A stretch of 64,000 nucleotides of DNA from Defluviitalea raffinosedens (GTDB lineage: Bacteria > Bacillota > Clostridia > Lachnospirales > Defluviitaleaceae): assembly GCF_016908775.1 (NCBI RefSeq), contig NZ_JAFBEP010000008.1, forward strand, positions 1 to 64,000. Direction: 5' to 3'. The notes beneath the pieces are model-generated. The model saw only the letters and a list, made by a program, of their open reading frames with translations, ran no database searches and was not told the origin of the DNA. Of the stretch, positions 1-8,803 are shown one piece after another. The position numbers were made by a program, and so were the translations under genes. The first letter of the stretch is position 1; every line of letters starts with the position of its first letter.

Positions 1-22
1 AATACTTTTGCCCTTTTGCCAT
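1..22 (-). CDS. Partial IS3-type transposase OrfA, first seven codons
   Basis: ATG at 22-20 on the minus strand is followed by codons for AKGQKY up to the window edge. A purine-rich ribosome site lies about 11 bases upstream. The residues fit the start of IS3-family OrfA, the helix-turn-helix half of the transposase. The rest lies outside the window, so the family call is tentative. Confidence 0.5.
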
Positions 23-78
23 TGTAGACACTTCCTTCCCTTTTTATATTTTAAGGTGTTCGGCTTTTTGTGTCTACA
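1..78 (-). mobile_element. Left end of an IS3-type insertion sequence, cut by window edge
   Basis: Read on the minus strand, this stretch begins TGTAGACAC (78-70), runs through an AT-rich leader with a GGGAAGG ribosome site (about 34-40), and reaches an ATG at 22-20. The translation there, MAKGQKY, is the usual opening of orfA in IS3-family elements of Firmicutes. The terminal motif recurs inverted at 23-31, just before the ATG. The element abuts a serine recombinase lacking its start, so it probably inserted in that gene. The exact end is uncertain: I place it at 78 because IS3 ends usually begin TG. Family assignment rests on seven residues plus the layout. Confidence 0.6.
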
Positions 79-82
79 CTAA

Positions 83-1522
83 TATACTAACACCAAAGGC
101 AGGATTGGCACCATCATTGTCAAGGACATGAGCCGTCTCGGAAGAGATTATCTAAAGGTCGGCTACTATACCGAAGTGCTCTTTCCCGCATCCGACATTC
201 GCTTCATAGCAATAAACAATAATGTTGACAGTGCCAATCAGCAGGACAGCGATTTTACTCCGTTTCTTAATATCATCAACGAATGGTATGCCAAGGATAC
301 GAGCAAGAAGATACGCGCCGTTTTTAAGTCGAAAGGGCAGTCCGGCAAACCACTCTGCACCAATCCGCCTTACGGTTATATCAAAGACCCGGAGGACAAG
401 ACACGCTGGATAGTCGATGAAGAAGCCGCCAAAGTGGTACGCGAGGCATTCCACTTGTGTATGCAAGGGTATGGTCCTTCGCAGATAGCCAAGGAATTCA
501 CCAAGCGCAGAATTATGAATCCAACGGCTCACGCCAGGAAAAACGGAATCAATATTCCGGACAACAGAGGCCATGACGATGATTATGTCTGGCGAGGCAG
601 CACAATAGTTCATATGCTTTCAAGGCAGGAGTATTTGGGACATACGGTTAATTTCAAAACTTACCGCAAGTCCTATAAGCAGAAAAAGCAGATGAAAAAT
701 GACCCGTCGGAGTGGATGATCTTCAAGAATACCCACGAAGCTATTATAGAGGAATCTGTATTTGAAGTAGTGCAGAGAATCAGGGATGGTAGACGAAGGC
801 TTACTCCGATGGGTGAAATGCCGCTTCTCTCCGGCATGATGTTCTGTGCAGATTGCGGGAACAAGCTGTATCAAGTGCGTGGGCGCGGTTGGGAACATGA
901 AAAGGAGTATTTTGTTTGTGCTACCTATCGCAAGATAAAAGGTGGCTGTAGTTCTCATCAGATACGCAATGTGGTGGTTGAGGAACTGCTACTTGACGGT
1001 ATCCGCCGCGTAACGGCTTTTGCCAGAAACTTTGAGGAAGAATTCGTGGAGATGGTAACTAAGAAAACAAGGTCAGAGCTTGACAAAAGTATGAGAGATA
1101 GCAAACGTGAATTGGAACAGGCACAGGCCCGCATCGCCAAGCTGGACGAGATTATCCAAAGACTCTATGAAGATAATATCGGGGGTAAGATATCCGACGA
1201 GCGATTCGCCAAGATGACCGCAAACTATGAAGCGGAGCAGCAGGCTCTTGAGAAGCGAGTAACGGAACTGAAATCCATTATGACAGAGGATAAGGAAAGC
1301 ACTCTCAATGTTGACCACTTCCTCTCACTGGTAAGAAAGTATACGGACATTAAGGAACTCACAGCGGAAATTATCCGGGAATTCGTTGAAAAGATCTATG
1401 TTTACAAGGCAGAGTGCATTGATGGCAGGCGGGTACAGCGTATCAAAATTGTATGGAACTGCATTGGCGAGTTTGATCCACCGGTTTCTACATCCACCAC
1501 AAAGAATGAAAAATCGGCATAG
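83..1522 (+). pseudogene. Large serine recombinase, 5' end lost
   Basis: The frame is open from 83 after a stop at 80-82. The first family-like residues are GRIGTIIVKDMSRLGRDY, the second half of a resolvase catalytic domain. About 70 N-terminal residues, including the catalytic serine, are missing. What follows is normal for a TnpX-like recombinase: recombinase domain, a Cys4-type zinc ribbon about 240 codons after the Met at 128 (CADCG and later cysteines), a coiled coil, and a DUF4368-type C-terminus. Such enzymes excise and integrate conjugative or mobilizable elements. Here it cannot be catalytic unless supplied in trans or restored by IS excision. The IS end at 78 explains the truncation. 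The ATG at 128 has no ribosome site. Confidence 0.85.
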
Positions 1523-1551
1523 CCGGTAAATACATACCAAACTATGCCGAT
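1513..1551 (+). terminator. Hairpin ending the recombinase gene
   Basis: ATCGGCATAG (1513-1522) pairs with CTATGCCGAT (1542-1551). The left arm includes the recombinase stop codon and TATTTTCC follows the right arm. This is a plausible intrinsic terminator with a weak T run. Confidence 0.5.
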
Positions 1552-1614
1552 ATTTTCCTGAATTGAAAATCCCTAAGACGCACCCTCAAAAGCCCGGTTT
1601 TTTTATTTTACTGC

Positions 1615-2844
1615 TTAATGAATCGAATCCGATCTTCTTATATTTTTCTGTGCATGGCTATATAGGATACCAACCAAAGCTAAAAGTATTCCAGATACAA
1701 TCATAATAGACTCAACGGATATAATATCTGCCAGGGGACCAAAAAATAAGATTGCAATGGGCATGGCACTGGAAGAAATAATCTGAACAATGGAAAAGAC
1801 CCGTCCCATCATAGCAGGCTGGGTATTTTCCTGTATAAAAACCGTTTCTGCCGTAGTAATAACAGGCATAAAGAAGCCAGAAACCCCTATAATGATTAAA
1901 TATACTACAAAGTTGCCTGCTACCCCCAATAAAGCAAATGTTATCCCAAAAGCCACAAGGCACATGGCGATGGTACGAGTTTTATCTTTGAACTCTCCAT
2001 ACAATGAAACAAACACACCACCAATTATGGTTCCTACTGTCCAAACAATCTCATTGGCAGTAAGCCTCCATACATCGCCCCCAAAACTTCTTTCAATCAT
2101 AAGTGGCGTCATTACCGCTGCCGGAGTAATTAAAAAGAATGAAAATAAATAGCAAATTATGATGCCTTTTAAAAACGGATTAGAAAATGTATAATGAATG
2201 CCTTCTTTTAGTTCTGTGAACACAGAAGTAGACGGATCCATTCTTTGAATTTTTTCTACTTTAATAAAACTAAAAATCAAGATCGCCAGAGCGGCCGTAG
2301 CCACATCTATCATAAAAGCCCATGCAATATCCACAGAATCTAATACTATGCCCCCTACTGCAGGTGCAAGCAATGTCAACAGAGAATTTAGCGTTTGGTT
2401 GATTCCCTGTACTTTCGTAAGCTTGTCCTTGCCCACAAGCTGAGGAAATACTGCGTTCACTGCTGGAGTCTGAATACCAGCTCCAATAGAACGAACTGCT
2501 GATACTGCAAGTAACAGTTCCATACGCCTAAAACCGGCCCAAAAAGCAATCGCCAGTCCAAGAGTGGACAAAGCAATAAAACCATCGGAAAGCATGATTA
2601 AGTATTTGCGATTATAACGATCTGCCCAGACTCCGCCCCATAAAGATACCACCACTTGGGGAAGCATAGAGCAAATGGTGGATAACATCAACCATATTCC
2701 AGAAGATGTTTCCAGAGTAATATACCAAATAATAGCAAAGGCAACAACGGAGGAACCAAATAATGATATATTTTGACTTAGCAAAAATAAAGCTGCTTTT
2801 TTGTTAAGCAATGAAGTTGCTTGTTGCTTATTCTCTTGATGCAT
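1615..2844 (-). CDS. MFS drug efflux transporter, MefA-like
   Basis: The 409-residue protein has twelve predicted membrane segments. It shows MFS features such as the loop after helix 2 with GGVWADRYNRK, and the overall pattern of macrolide/multidrug exporters (MefA/DHA3 group, usually about 405 residues). It would expel a hydrophobic drug by proton antiport; the substrate cannot be read from sequence. I chose the ATG at 2844 because AAGGA lies eight bases upstream. An in-frame ATG at 2919 would add 25 residues but has no ribosome site. It stands alone, with its own promoter at 2936-2964. Confidence 0.85.
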   Translation of the reverse strand: MHQENKQQATSLLNKKAALFLLSQNISLFGSSVVAFAIIWYITLETSSGIWLMLSTICSMLPQVVVSLWGGVWADRYNRKYLIMLSDGFIALSTLGLAIAFWAGFRRMELLLAVSAVRSIGAGIQTPAVNAVFPQLVGKDKLTKVQGINQTLNSLLTLLAPAVGGIVLDSVDIAWAFMIDVATAALAILIFSFIKVEKIQRMDPSTSVFTELKEGIHYTFSNPFLKGIIICYLFSFFLITPAAVMTPLMIERSFGGDVWRLTANEIVWTVGTIIGGVFVSLYGEFKDKTRTIAMCLVAFGITFALLGVAGNFVVYLIIIGVSGFFMPVITTAETVFIQENTQPAMMGRVFSIVQIISSSAMPIAILFFGPLADIISVESIMIVSGILLALVGILYSHAQKNIRRSDSIH

Positions 2845-2935
2845 AATTTTTATCCTTTCAAAAATACTAATATCTAGCCTCAAAAAACGGCAGTCACATA
2901 ATCCTTGTCGGTTGATCATAAAAATTTTGTGTCAT

Positions 2936-2964
2936 ATAATATCATAAGAAAAACTAAAATTCAA
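2936..2964 (-). promoter_or_regulatory. Sigma-A-type promoter of the MFS gene
   Basis: On the minus strand TTGAAT (2964-2959) and TATTAT (2941-2936) are 17 bases apart. A start near 2929 gives a leader of about 85 bases before the chosen ATG. Confidence 0.5.
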
Positions 2965-3109
2965 GATCCTAACAATTCTATTTTTGATTACCTATAATTC
3001 AAATCAATCTCTAAAAGATCATATCCGTTAATTCTAATATATGGTAATACCCCAAACCATAATCGCCAATCAAACAGATGTTTTTTCTTTATCACCACCC
3101 ATAATAAAA

Positions 3110-3144
3110 AATTCACCTTTATATACTATATACAAAGGCGAATT
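3110..3144 (-). terminator. Terminator of the chemotaxis receptor gene
   Basis: An imperfect hairpin pairs AATTC, CCTTT and ATAT with ATAT, AAAGG and GAATT. It is followed on the minus strand by six Ts (plus strand A run 3105-3110). It lies about 110 bases past the receptor stop. Nothing else was recognised in the 408-base gap 2845-3252 apart from the MFS promoter. Confidence 0.65.
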
Positions 3145-3252
3145 ATATAAATTATTTAACTTTTTTCTCTTGCACCGGTTTACTTGTGATTGACACGTCT
3201 GTACTTCTTTCGGTCCAAAAAAATCTCATTTTTTTACAGATCCAATAATGAC

Positions 3253-5256
3253 TTATAAATGTGCTTCTGTATTATTTTCAATATGAAATACAGATACCAA
3301 GTCCTGCAATTGCTTTGCACACATAAATAAATTTTCTGAACTGGATGCAACTTCCTGGCTTCCCGTTGATACTTGCCCGGATAATCTATCCACATCCTCT
3401 ACTTTTGACAATACAGATACCGTTAAATCATTTACATGAACAACAGAATCTGTGACGGAAGCAATTGACTTTTCCTGTTCTTGGGTATGAGTGGCAATTT
3501 TTTCAATAGCATTCTTTGTTTCCTGTAATGCTAAGAAGATTTCTTTAAATAGCTTTCCGGTCTCTTTAATCAAAATCCTTCCTTTTTTAACTTCTTCTAC
3601 TCCTTCATCGGTAACTCTTATTGTTCTCTCTGAAATCTGTTTTTCTTCCTGAATTAAAGTCTCAATAGATTTTGTAGCTTCTCTGCATTGGTCTGCAAGT
3701 TTTCGTATTTCTTCTGCTACCACAGCAAATCCTTTGCCTGATTCACCTGCTCTTGCAGCTTCAATGGCAGCATTGAGCGCCAATAAATTTGTTTGTTCTG
3801 CAATGTTATTAATCAGCTGAATGGTTTCCCCAACCTTCAAAGAAGACTCTGTAAGCACTGTAACATTATCTTTAATCTCATTCATCACTTCGCCAATATG
3901 ATCCATTTCAACAATAGTATTTTCAACTTTTTCTTTTCCTCTTTCAGAGATTTCATATGTGTTTTCAGCCTGCTCATTTGTTTTTATTGCATTTTCTGCT
4001 ACTGTAATAATAGATGCATTCATTTCCTCCATCAAACTCATAATTTCTTCGATAGAATGGGCTGTTGAACGCATGTCTTCTGTTAACTGCTCCACAGACT
4101 CAAATTGCTTTTCCACCGAATGGGACATTTGTTCAGAAATACTGCTTGTCTGTTTTGAAAGCTCATTAACCTGGTCTGAAGCAATTAAAATATTTGAGAT
4201 GACATTACTCTGCATAGAAACCATTTTATTCAATGATCTTGCCAGTACCCCTATCTCATCTTTTTTTGAAAGATATTTTTCTTTAATTTTAACCCGATAA
4301 TTTCCTTCTGCAATTTCATTGGTAACAGAAGCCATTTCACTCAGCGGATTACTGAGAACATTTGAAAAAAGTATGCTAAAAACAATTCCTGCAATTATTG
4401 CAACAAATATTATTGATAAATATATATTTTTCAAAGCATTAATTTCTCTTAAAAGAACTGTTTTCTCCAACGCCAAACCTAATACCCATCCAGTAGAAGG
4501 AATTTTTTTATAAAAAATTAACTTGGATGTTCCATTATCTTTATATTCGATAGAACCAGTTTCATTATTTAATAATTCTTGTGCATAAGTTTGCATTTTT
4601 TTATTATTTGATATATTCGTTGCAAGCAACACAGAATCAGGGTGGGCAATATATGTACCGTTTTTGTCCAATAAAAATCCGTAGCCGTTACCGTCTATTA
4701 AATCTATTTGATTAACCGTATCCGTAACCGTAGTGAGCAATATATCTCCAGCGACAGCGCCTTTAAAATTTCCATTCTTATCTTTTAGAGGTATACAAGG
4801 TGTTACAACATATTCACCTGTATCCGCATCTAAGTAAGGGTCGGTAAAAAGGAATCGATCCAATTCCTGAGCCTTAAGATACCATTCTCTTGTCCTTACA
4901 TCATAATCACTCGGAGGAATCCAACCACTTCCAGCTATAAGTTCTCCATTAGAAAGTCCAGTATATATATCTATAATATCATCATCTAAAAGATGTGATT
5001 TTAAAAATTCAACTGAAATATTTTGAGCATCTAATAAATTAGTAGTATTCTCTGTAACAATTTCTATAACTTTTTGCTTCCCATTTAACCAACCTTCTAT
5101 ATTCTCAATATTTTTATCTAAAGTCACATTCATCAACTCATGGGCATTATTTATAATTCTCTGTTTACTGTTAAAATAACTGAACCATACAATGATGTTC
5201 AAAAAAACAGCGATAATACCTATCATACCAAGCATCAGTTTCCACTTAATTTTCAT
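3253..5256 (-). CDS. Methyl-accepting chemotaxis protein
   Basis: This 667-residue receptor has an N-terminal membrane helix (about 8-28), an extracellular double-Cache sensor with the typical REWYLKA and [14 protein letters not shown] segments, a second membrane helix near 280-300, a HAMP domain and a cytoplasmic signalling coiled coil. The highly conserved hairpin tip [19 protein letters not shown] is intact. It would sense a small molecule outside the cell and control CheA. Cache receptors often bind amino or organic acids, but the ligand is unknown. Start: ATG at 5256 is seven bases after GGGG; a GTG two codons earlier overlaps that site. It is monocistronic and implies a motile organism. 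Confidence 0.93.
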   Translation of the reverse strand: MKIKWKLMLGMIGIIAVFLNIIVWFSYFNSKQRIINNAHELMNVTLDKNIENIEGWLNGKQKVIEIVTENTTNLLDAQNISVEFLKSHLLDDDIIDIYTGLSNGELIAGSGWIPPSDYDVRTREWYLKAQELDRFLFTDPYLDADTGEYVVTPCIPLKDKNGNFKGAVAGDILLTTVTDTVNQIDLIDGNGYGFLLDKNGTYIAHPDSVLLATNISNNKKMQTYAQELLNNETGSIEYKDNGTSKLIFYKKIPSTGWVLGLALEKTVLLREINALKNIYLSIIFVAIIAGIVFSILFSNVLSNPLSEMASVTNEIAEGNYRVKIKEKYLSKKDEIGVLARSLNKMVSMQSNVISNILIASDQVNELSKQTSSISEQMSHSVEKQFESVEQLTEDMRSTAHSIEEIMSLMEEMNASIITVAENAIKTNEQAENTYEISERGKEKVENTIVEMDHIGEVMNEIKDNVTVLTESSLKVGETIQLINNIAEQTNLLALNAAIEAARAGESGKGFAVVAEEIRKLADQCREATKSIETLIQEEKQISERTIRVTDEGVEEVKKGRILIKETGKLFKEIFLALQETKNAIEKIATHTQEQEKSIASVTDSVVHVNDLTVSVLSKVEDVDRLSGQVSTGSQEVASSSENLFMCAKQLQDLVSVFHIENNTEAHL

Positions 5257-5412
5257 ACTCACACCCCAATTATATTTTTCCTGATAAAAAATGTTTAATA
5301 TACATTTTAATACAAAAATACAGTTGATTCAACACGATATTTCGACAGCATGTGAGTATGTATCAATCAAAAAAATCTAAATTATATAATCAAATAAAAG
5401 GATCAAAAAAAT

Positions 5413-5447
5413 AAGAGCAATGGATCTCCTCCCAAACCATTGCTCTT
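5413..5447 (-). terminator. Strong terminator downstream of the helicase gene
   Basis: AAGAGCAATGG (5413-5423) pairs with CCATTGCTCTT (5437-5447), with TTATTTTTTT following on the minus strand. It is about 200 bases beyond the helicase stop, so that transcript has a long 3' region. No gene was found in 5448-5644, nor anything else clear in 5257-5412. Confidence 0.75.
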
Positions 5448-5644
5448 AATAACTTTAGTACCTCAAAGCATTTTCGCTTCTGACTATACAGCTCCAGATA
5501 TATCTATAATTTAAAAATAGTTCATCCAAAAAATAACTTAATTTCTATGTTATCAACAAAAGCAGATCGTTGCTTTGCATCAGAAATCACTTCTTTTGAT
5601 TATTTCATAAAAGAAAGTTTTTAAAATGCCAAGAATTTATTTAC

Positions 5645-7915
5645 TTAAGACAAAAATTCTGCCTCCTGAATCTCGACTTCTCTCAATAATGGAGTAAGTT
5701 TTCCCGTATAATAAATATGCAAAACATGAAGGGCTCTGGTGCACGCTGTATAAAGCAATAACCGTTCTTCTTCGCAATTATAATTCTCATTCCCTGCATT
5801 ATAGATCAGAACCACATCAAATTCTAGTCCTTTTGCAAGATAAGAAGGTATGATTACTGCACCACTTATATATTCATCATCATCTTTCTGTATAACATGA
5901 ACATCGGCTTTATCTTTCAGAAATTCATATACTTCCTTTGCTTCTTTTACTGTCCTTGTAATAATACCAATGGATTTATAACCTCTTTCTTTATAGTCTT
6001 CTATATCCTGAATAAGTCGTTTTCTGATCTCTTCTGTATCGAAAAATCCAATTACTTTAGGTTGATCTCCGCTTCTCTCTATCCATTCATGGGTAATGTT
6101 TTTATTAAGCAATCTGCTTGTAAACTGTGCAATCTCCATGGTAGATCTGTAGCTTTTCGTTAAGTCAATCCTGCAAGTGTCTTCTTTTGCAAATATATGG
6201 ACTAGATTTTCATAATCTCCAACATTCATATAAGGATTAATGGATTGGTTTAAATCCCCTAATATGGTTATATTGGCAGATTTAAAAAGTTGATGAAAAA
6301 TTTCATACTGCAGTGGTGTATAATCCTGCGCCTCATCAATGATCACATATTTTATGTCAGAGGTTTCAGGCAAATCTCCCAGTGCTCCTTTCAAATACAA
6401 AAGAGGGGGTTGGTCTTCATAATAAAGCACCTTCGCCTGCAAGTTTTCAAGAGTGTACTTCTTAATTTCATTCAGTTTAATGTCGGAGCCATGATCTATT
6501 AATCCTGCCGAAAAAAACTCCAGGTTTTCAAAAAGGTTTTTATAAATTTCTATTAAATCAAATGCTGTCATTTTATCAATTTCATCATATATTTCTTTCA
6601 TTTCATCTTTTACAAGGGCTGTACTGCGTTTCATACTTTCGGCCTGGTTCATGGAAGAATCTGATTCATGCATTTCTTTTGAAAGAGTTTCTATAAGCTT
6701 CTTTTCATAAGGTTCTATAAGAAACAGAATTCTATTTTTTAATTTTTGAAGTCTTCTTTTTAATGGCAGATGAGCATAGTCTTTAAAAAATAATTCTTTC
6801 ATGTCATCAGATGAAGCAATTAACTGTCCTTTAATTACGAGATCTTTAAATCTTCCATATTCTTTTTCTAAATGAAATACATAACGTTTTAATATATGAA
6901 TAAATGTTACAGAGGACTTAAATTTAATATTGTTAATTCTTCTTCGATAAGCCTGTTTATTTTTAGCCTCCAAAATATATTCCATCATTTCAGAATAGCT
7001 TTCTTTTCTAAAATCATTTCCTAATGCTTTATTCATATACTGCCTAAAGGTAGTCTGAAGCATATTTTCCTCTCCAAGTTCTGGAAGCACATTAGAAATG
7101 TAATCATTAAAAACATCATTGGGAGAAAATATGACGATATTTTCTGGTTTAATTGTGTCTCGATGTTTGTATAAAAGATAGGCGACTCTATGAAGAGCAA
7201 CAGATGTTTTACCACTTCCGGCAGGCCCTTGAACAATCAGATTCCTGTATTCTTCATTACGAATGACTTTATTCTGTTCTCTTTGAATCGTTGTTACAAT
7301 CGTCTTCATTTTACTGTCCGTACTTTTGCCCAATAGAGCCTGTAAAATCTCATCGTCAATCTTAAGACTGCTGTCAAACATATACTCGATCTTTCCATTA
7401 TGAATTTTATAATGCCTTTTTAAAGTAAGTTTCCCACGAATGATACCTTCCGGAGACTCATAACTGGCATCTCCAATTTCACATTCATAATACATGCTGG
7501 AAATAGGTGCTCTCCAATCGTACACCAAAAATTCATAGTCATCCGTTATAAGATTAGAAATGCCTATATAGCACATTTCAACATTTTCTTCCCCATCTTC
7601 AATGAAATCCATTCTTCCGAAATAAGGCGACAGCAAAATCTTCTCAAATTTATCTTCCTGTCTTTTTATAAACTCATGACTGCTTTTTTGTATTTTCATT
7701 GTATCAATCAACTGCATAAAATCTACAAGCTGATCAAGACCATTATCTTTGGCAACAGAACCTATATCTTGCCACATCTCTTTTTGAGTTTCGATGCCAT
7801 CTCTTTTTAAACGCTCTTTTAAAGCACGATTTTCCTCTAACTGTCTTCGTGCCTCTTTCAGAACTTTTTGCAGACGTTCATTTTCAAATCTCCATTCCTC
7901 TTCGCTGATACTCAT
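5645..7915 (-). CDS. helD: HelD-like UvrD-family helicase / RNA polymerase recycling factor
   Basis: The 756-residue protein is close in size to Bacillus HelD (about 774). It begins with a coiled-coil arm, then has Walker A GPAGSGKTSVAL near residue 230, a long inserted region, the Walker B element IIDEAQDY near 525, and C-terminal superfamily-1 motifs including KSYRST and the late YTACTRALHVL. HelD binds RNA polymerase and uses ATP to release it from stalled complexes or DNA. The inserted coiled region and the lack of nuclease domains favour HelD over UvrD/PcrA or RecB. ATG at 7915 has GGAG ten bases upstream. It is a single-gene unit. Confidence 0.85.
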   Translation of the reverse strand: MSISEEEWRFENERLQKVLKEARRQLEENRALKERLKRDGIETQKEMWQDIGSVAKDNGLDQLVDFMQLIDTMKIQKSSHEFIKRQEDKFEKILLSPYFGRMDFIEDGEENVEMCYIGISNLITDDYEFLVYDWRAPISSMYYECEIGDASYESPEGIIRGKLTLKRHYKIHNGKIEYMFDSSLKIDDEILQALLGKSTDSKMKTIVTTIQREQNKVIRNEEYRNLIVQGPAGSGKTSVALHRVAYLLYKHRDTIKPENIVIFSPNDVFNDYISNVLPELGEENMLQTTFRQYMNKALGNDFRKESYSEMMEYILEAKNKQAYRRRINNIKFKSSVTFIHILKRYVFHLEKEYGRFKDLVIKGQLIASSDDMKELFFKDYAHLPLKRRLQKLKNRILFLIEPYEKKLIETLSKEMHESDSSMNQAESMKRSTALVKDEMKEIYDEIDKMTAFDLIEIYKNLFENLEFFSAGLIDHGSDIKLNEIKKYTLENLQAKVLYYEDQPPLLYLKGALGDLPETSDIKYVIIDEAQDYTPLQYEIFHQLFKSANITILGDLNQSINPYMNVGDYENLVHIFAKEDTCRIDLTKSYRSTMEIAQFTSRLLNKNITHEWIERSGDQPKVIGFFDTEEIRKRLIQDIEDYKERGYKSIGIITRTVKEAKEVYEFLKDKADVHVIQKDDDEYISGAVIIPSYLAKGLEFDVVLIYNAGNENYNCEEERLLLYTACTRALHVLHIYYTGKLTPLLREVEIQEAEFLS

Positions 7916-7965
7916 GGCATACTCACTCCTTTTATAAATTAAATAAGATTTTTAACAAAAGCCTA

Positions 7966-7994
7966 TTGACATTGCTGTTTTAATAATGTATAAT
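7966..7994 (+). promoter_or_regulatory. Perfect consensus sigma-A promoter
   Basis: TTGACA (7966-7971), 17 bases, then TATAAT (7989-7994): every position matches consensus. A start near 8001 would give a transcript of about 105 bases ending at the palindrome 8075-8107, or a long leader for the acetyltransferase gene at 8335. Confidence 0.75.
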
Positions 7995-8000
7995 TAAGAT

Positions 8001-8107
8001 GTGATATTTTAATCTAAATTTAAGGTAGCAAAGTCTTATTTATATTATCATTTCTACTTTATTATGTCAATATCAAAGACATTTGTCTTAAGACAAATGT
8101 CTTTTTT
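8001..8107 (+). ncRNA. Possible short non-coding transcript
   Basis: A perfect promoter (7966-7994) and a perfect palindromic terminator (8075-8107) bracket about 105 bases with no convincing coding sequence. AAGG at 8020-8023 has no nearby start codon. An open frame beginning at 8064 runs through the hairpin but has no ribosome site. It could be a small RNA or an attenuated leader of the downstream gene. Confidence 0.35.
8075..8107 (+). terminator. Palindromic terminator
   Basis: AAAGACATTTGTCTT (8075-8089) is followed at once by its exact reverse complement (8090-8104), then more Ts to 8107. The RNA would fold as a long hairpin with a minimal loop and U tail. Confidence 0.7.
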
Positions 8108-8334
8108 ATTACATAAGAAATTCCTCCGGATTTCCTATGCAATAAAAACTTTCGGGCAGAATGGAAACTTTCGCGTATTGTATTTTGTCGGCTTTGACGA
8201 CCGCACTCGGCGCCAGAGTTTCGTGAGTAAAACTTTTTCTTGTATTCAAAATATGCATATTTATAGCCAGATTACTTCATATATACTGGTTTCAATATAT
8301 TTACTCAAGTAATTCAAGAAAGGACTGAGAATCC
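8108..8334. other. Intergenic stretch with an imperfect hairpin, no gene supported
   Basis: About 225 bases separate the palindrome from the acetyltransferase gene. Around 8113-8140 an imperfect inverted repeat centres on CCGG. Bases 8150-8230 are more GC-rich than the surroundings. An open frame covers most of it but lacks a ribosome site and recognisable motifs. It may be an old insertion or dispersed repeat. Confidence 0.3.
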
Positions 8335-8775
8335 ATGAAAGCAAAAAGAATAACGGATCATACGGACTTTCAAAAAGCACTGCAAATCAGAAAAGAAATT
8401 TTTGTTCAGGAGCAAGGGGTCCCTATAGAAGATGAATTTGATGAATATGACACCCTGGATGGACAGTGTGAACATGTTCTGGTCTATTATAACGAAGAAC
8501 CAGTCGGAACCGGAAGAATCAGGATCATCGACAGTTTTGCCAAGGCAGAAAGAATATGCGTCTTAAAACCCTACCGCAAGCTTGGTTTAGGCAAAATTAT
8601 TCTGAATACACTAGAAGAAATTGCCAAAGAAAAAGGAATTGTTCAGATTCGATTGCATGGTCAGACTCAGGCTGAAAGTTTTTATAAAAAACTTGGATAC
8701 AGAACTTTGTCAGATGTATTTATAGAAGCCAATATTCCTCATGTATTAATGGTTAAGGATTTATCTACAAAATAG
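8335..8775 (+). CDS. GNAT family N-acetyltransferase
   Basis: The 146-residue protein matches the YjcF/ElaA-like group of GNAT enzymes: an N-terminal segment RKEIFVQEQGVP, the central strand VGTGRIRI, the acetyl-CoA loop YRKLGLGKIIL near 82-92, and a C-terminal GYRTLSDVFIEANIPH. These enzymes move acetyl from acetyl-CoA to an amine; the acceptor is unknown. GAAAGGA ends about nine bases before the ATG. It stands alone, facing the convergent serine dehydratase genes. Confidence 0.88.
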   Translation: MKAKRITDHTDFQKALQIRKEIFVQEQGVPIEDEFDEYDTLDGQCEHVLVYYNEEPVGTGRIRIIDSFAKAERICVLKPYRKLGLGKIILNTLEEIAKEKGIVQIRLHGQTQAESFYKKLGYRTLSDVFIEANIPHVLMVKDLSTK

Positions 8776-8803
8776 GAATAATCCTATGGATATTCCTATT
8801 TTG
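8768..8803. terminator. Convergent hairpin between GNAT and sdaAA
   Basis: CAAAATAGGAATA (8768-8780) pairs with TATTCCTATTTTG (8791-8803). It overlaps the stop codon of the acetyltransferase and the end of sdaAA, so it may serve both strands. T runs are short. Confidence 0.5.

Noticed and set aside
2845-2919. N-terminal extension of the MFS protein from ATG 2919
   Set aside because: No ribosome site and hydrophilic residues unlike the family; ATG 2844 has AAGGA at eight bases.
8064-8312. Open frame of 82 codons after the 8.0-kb promoter
   Set aside because: No ribosome site, it reads through a perfect terminator hairpin, and no domain pattern is visible.
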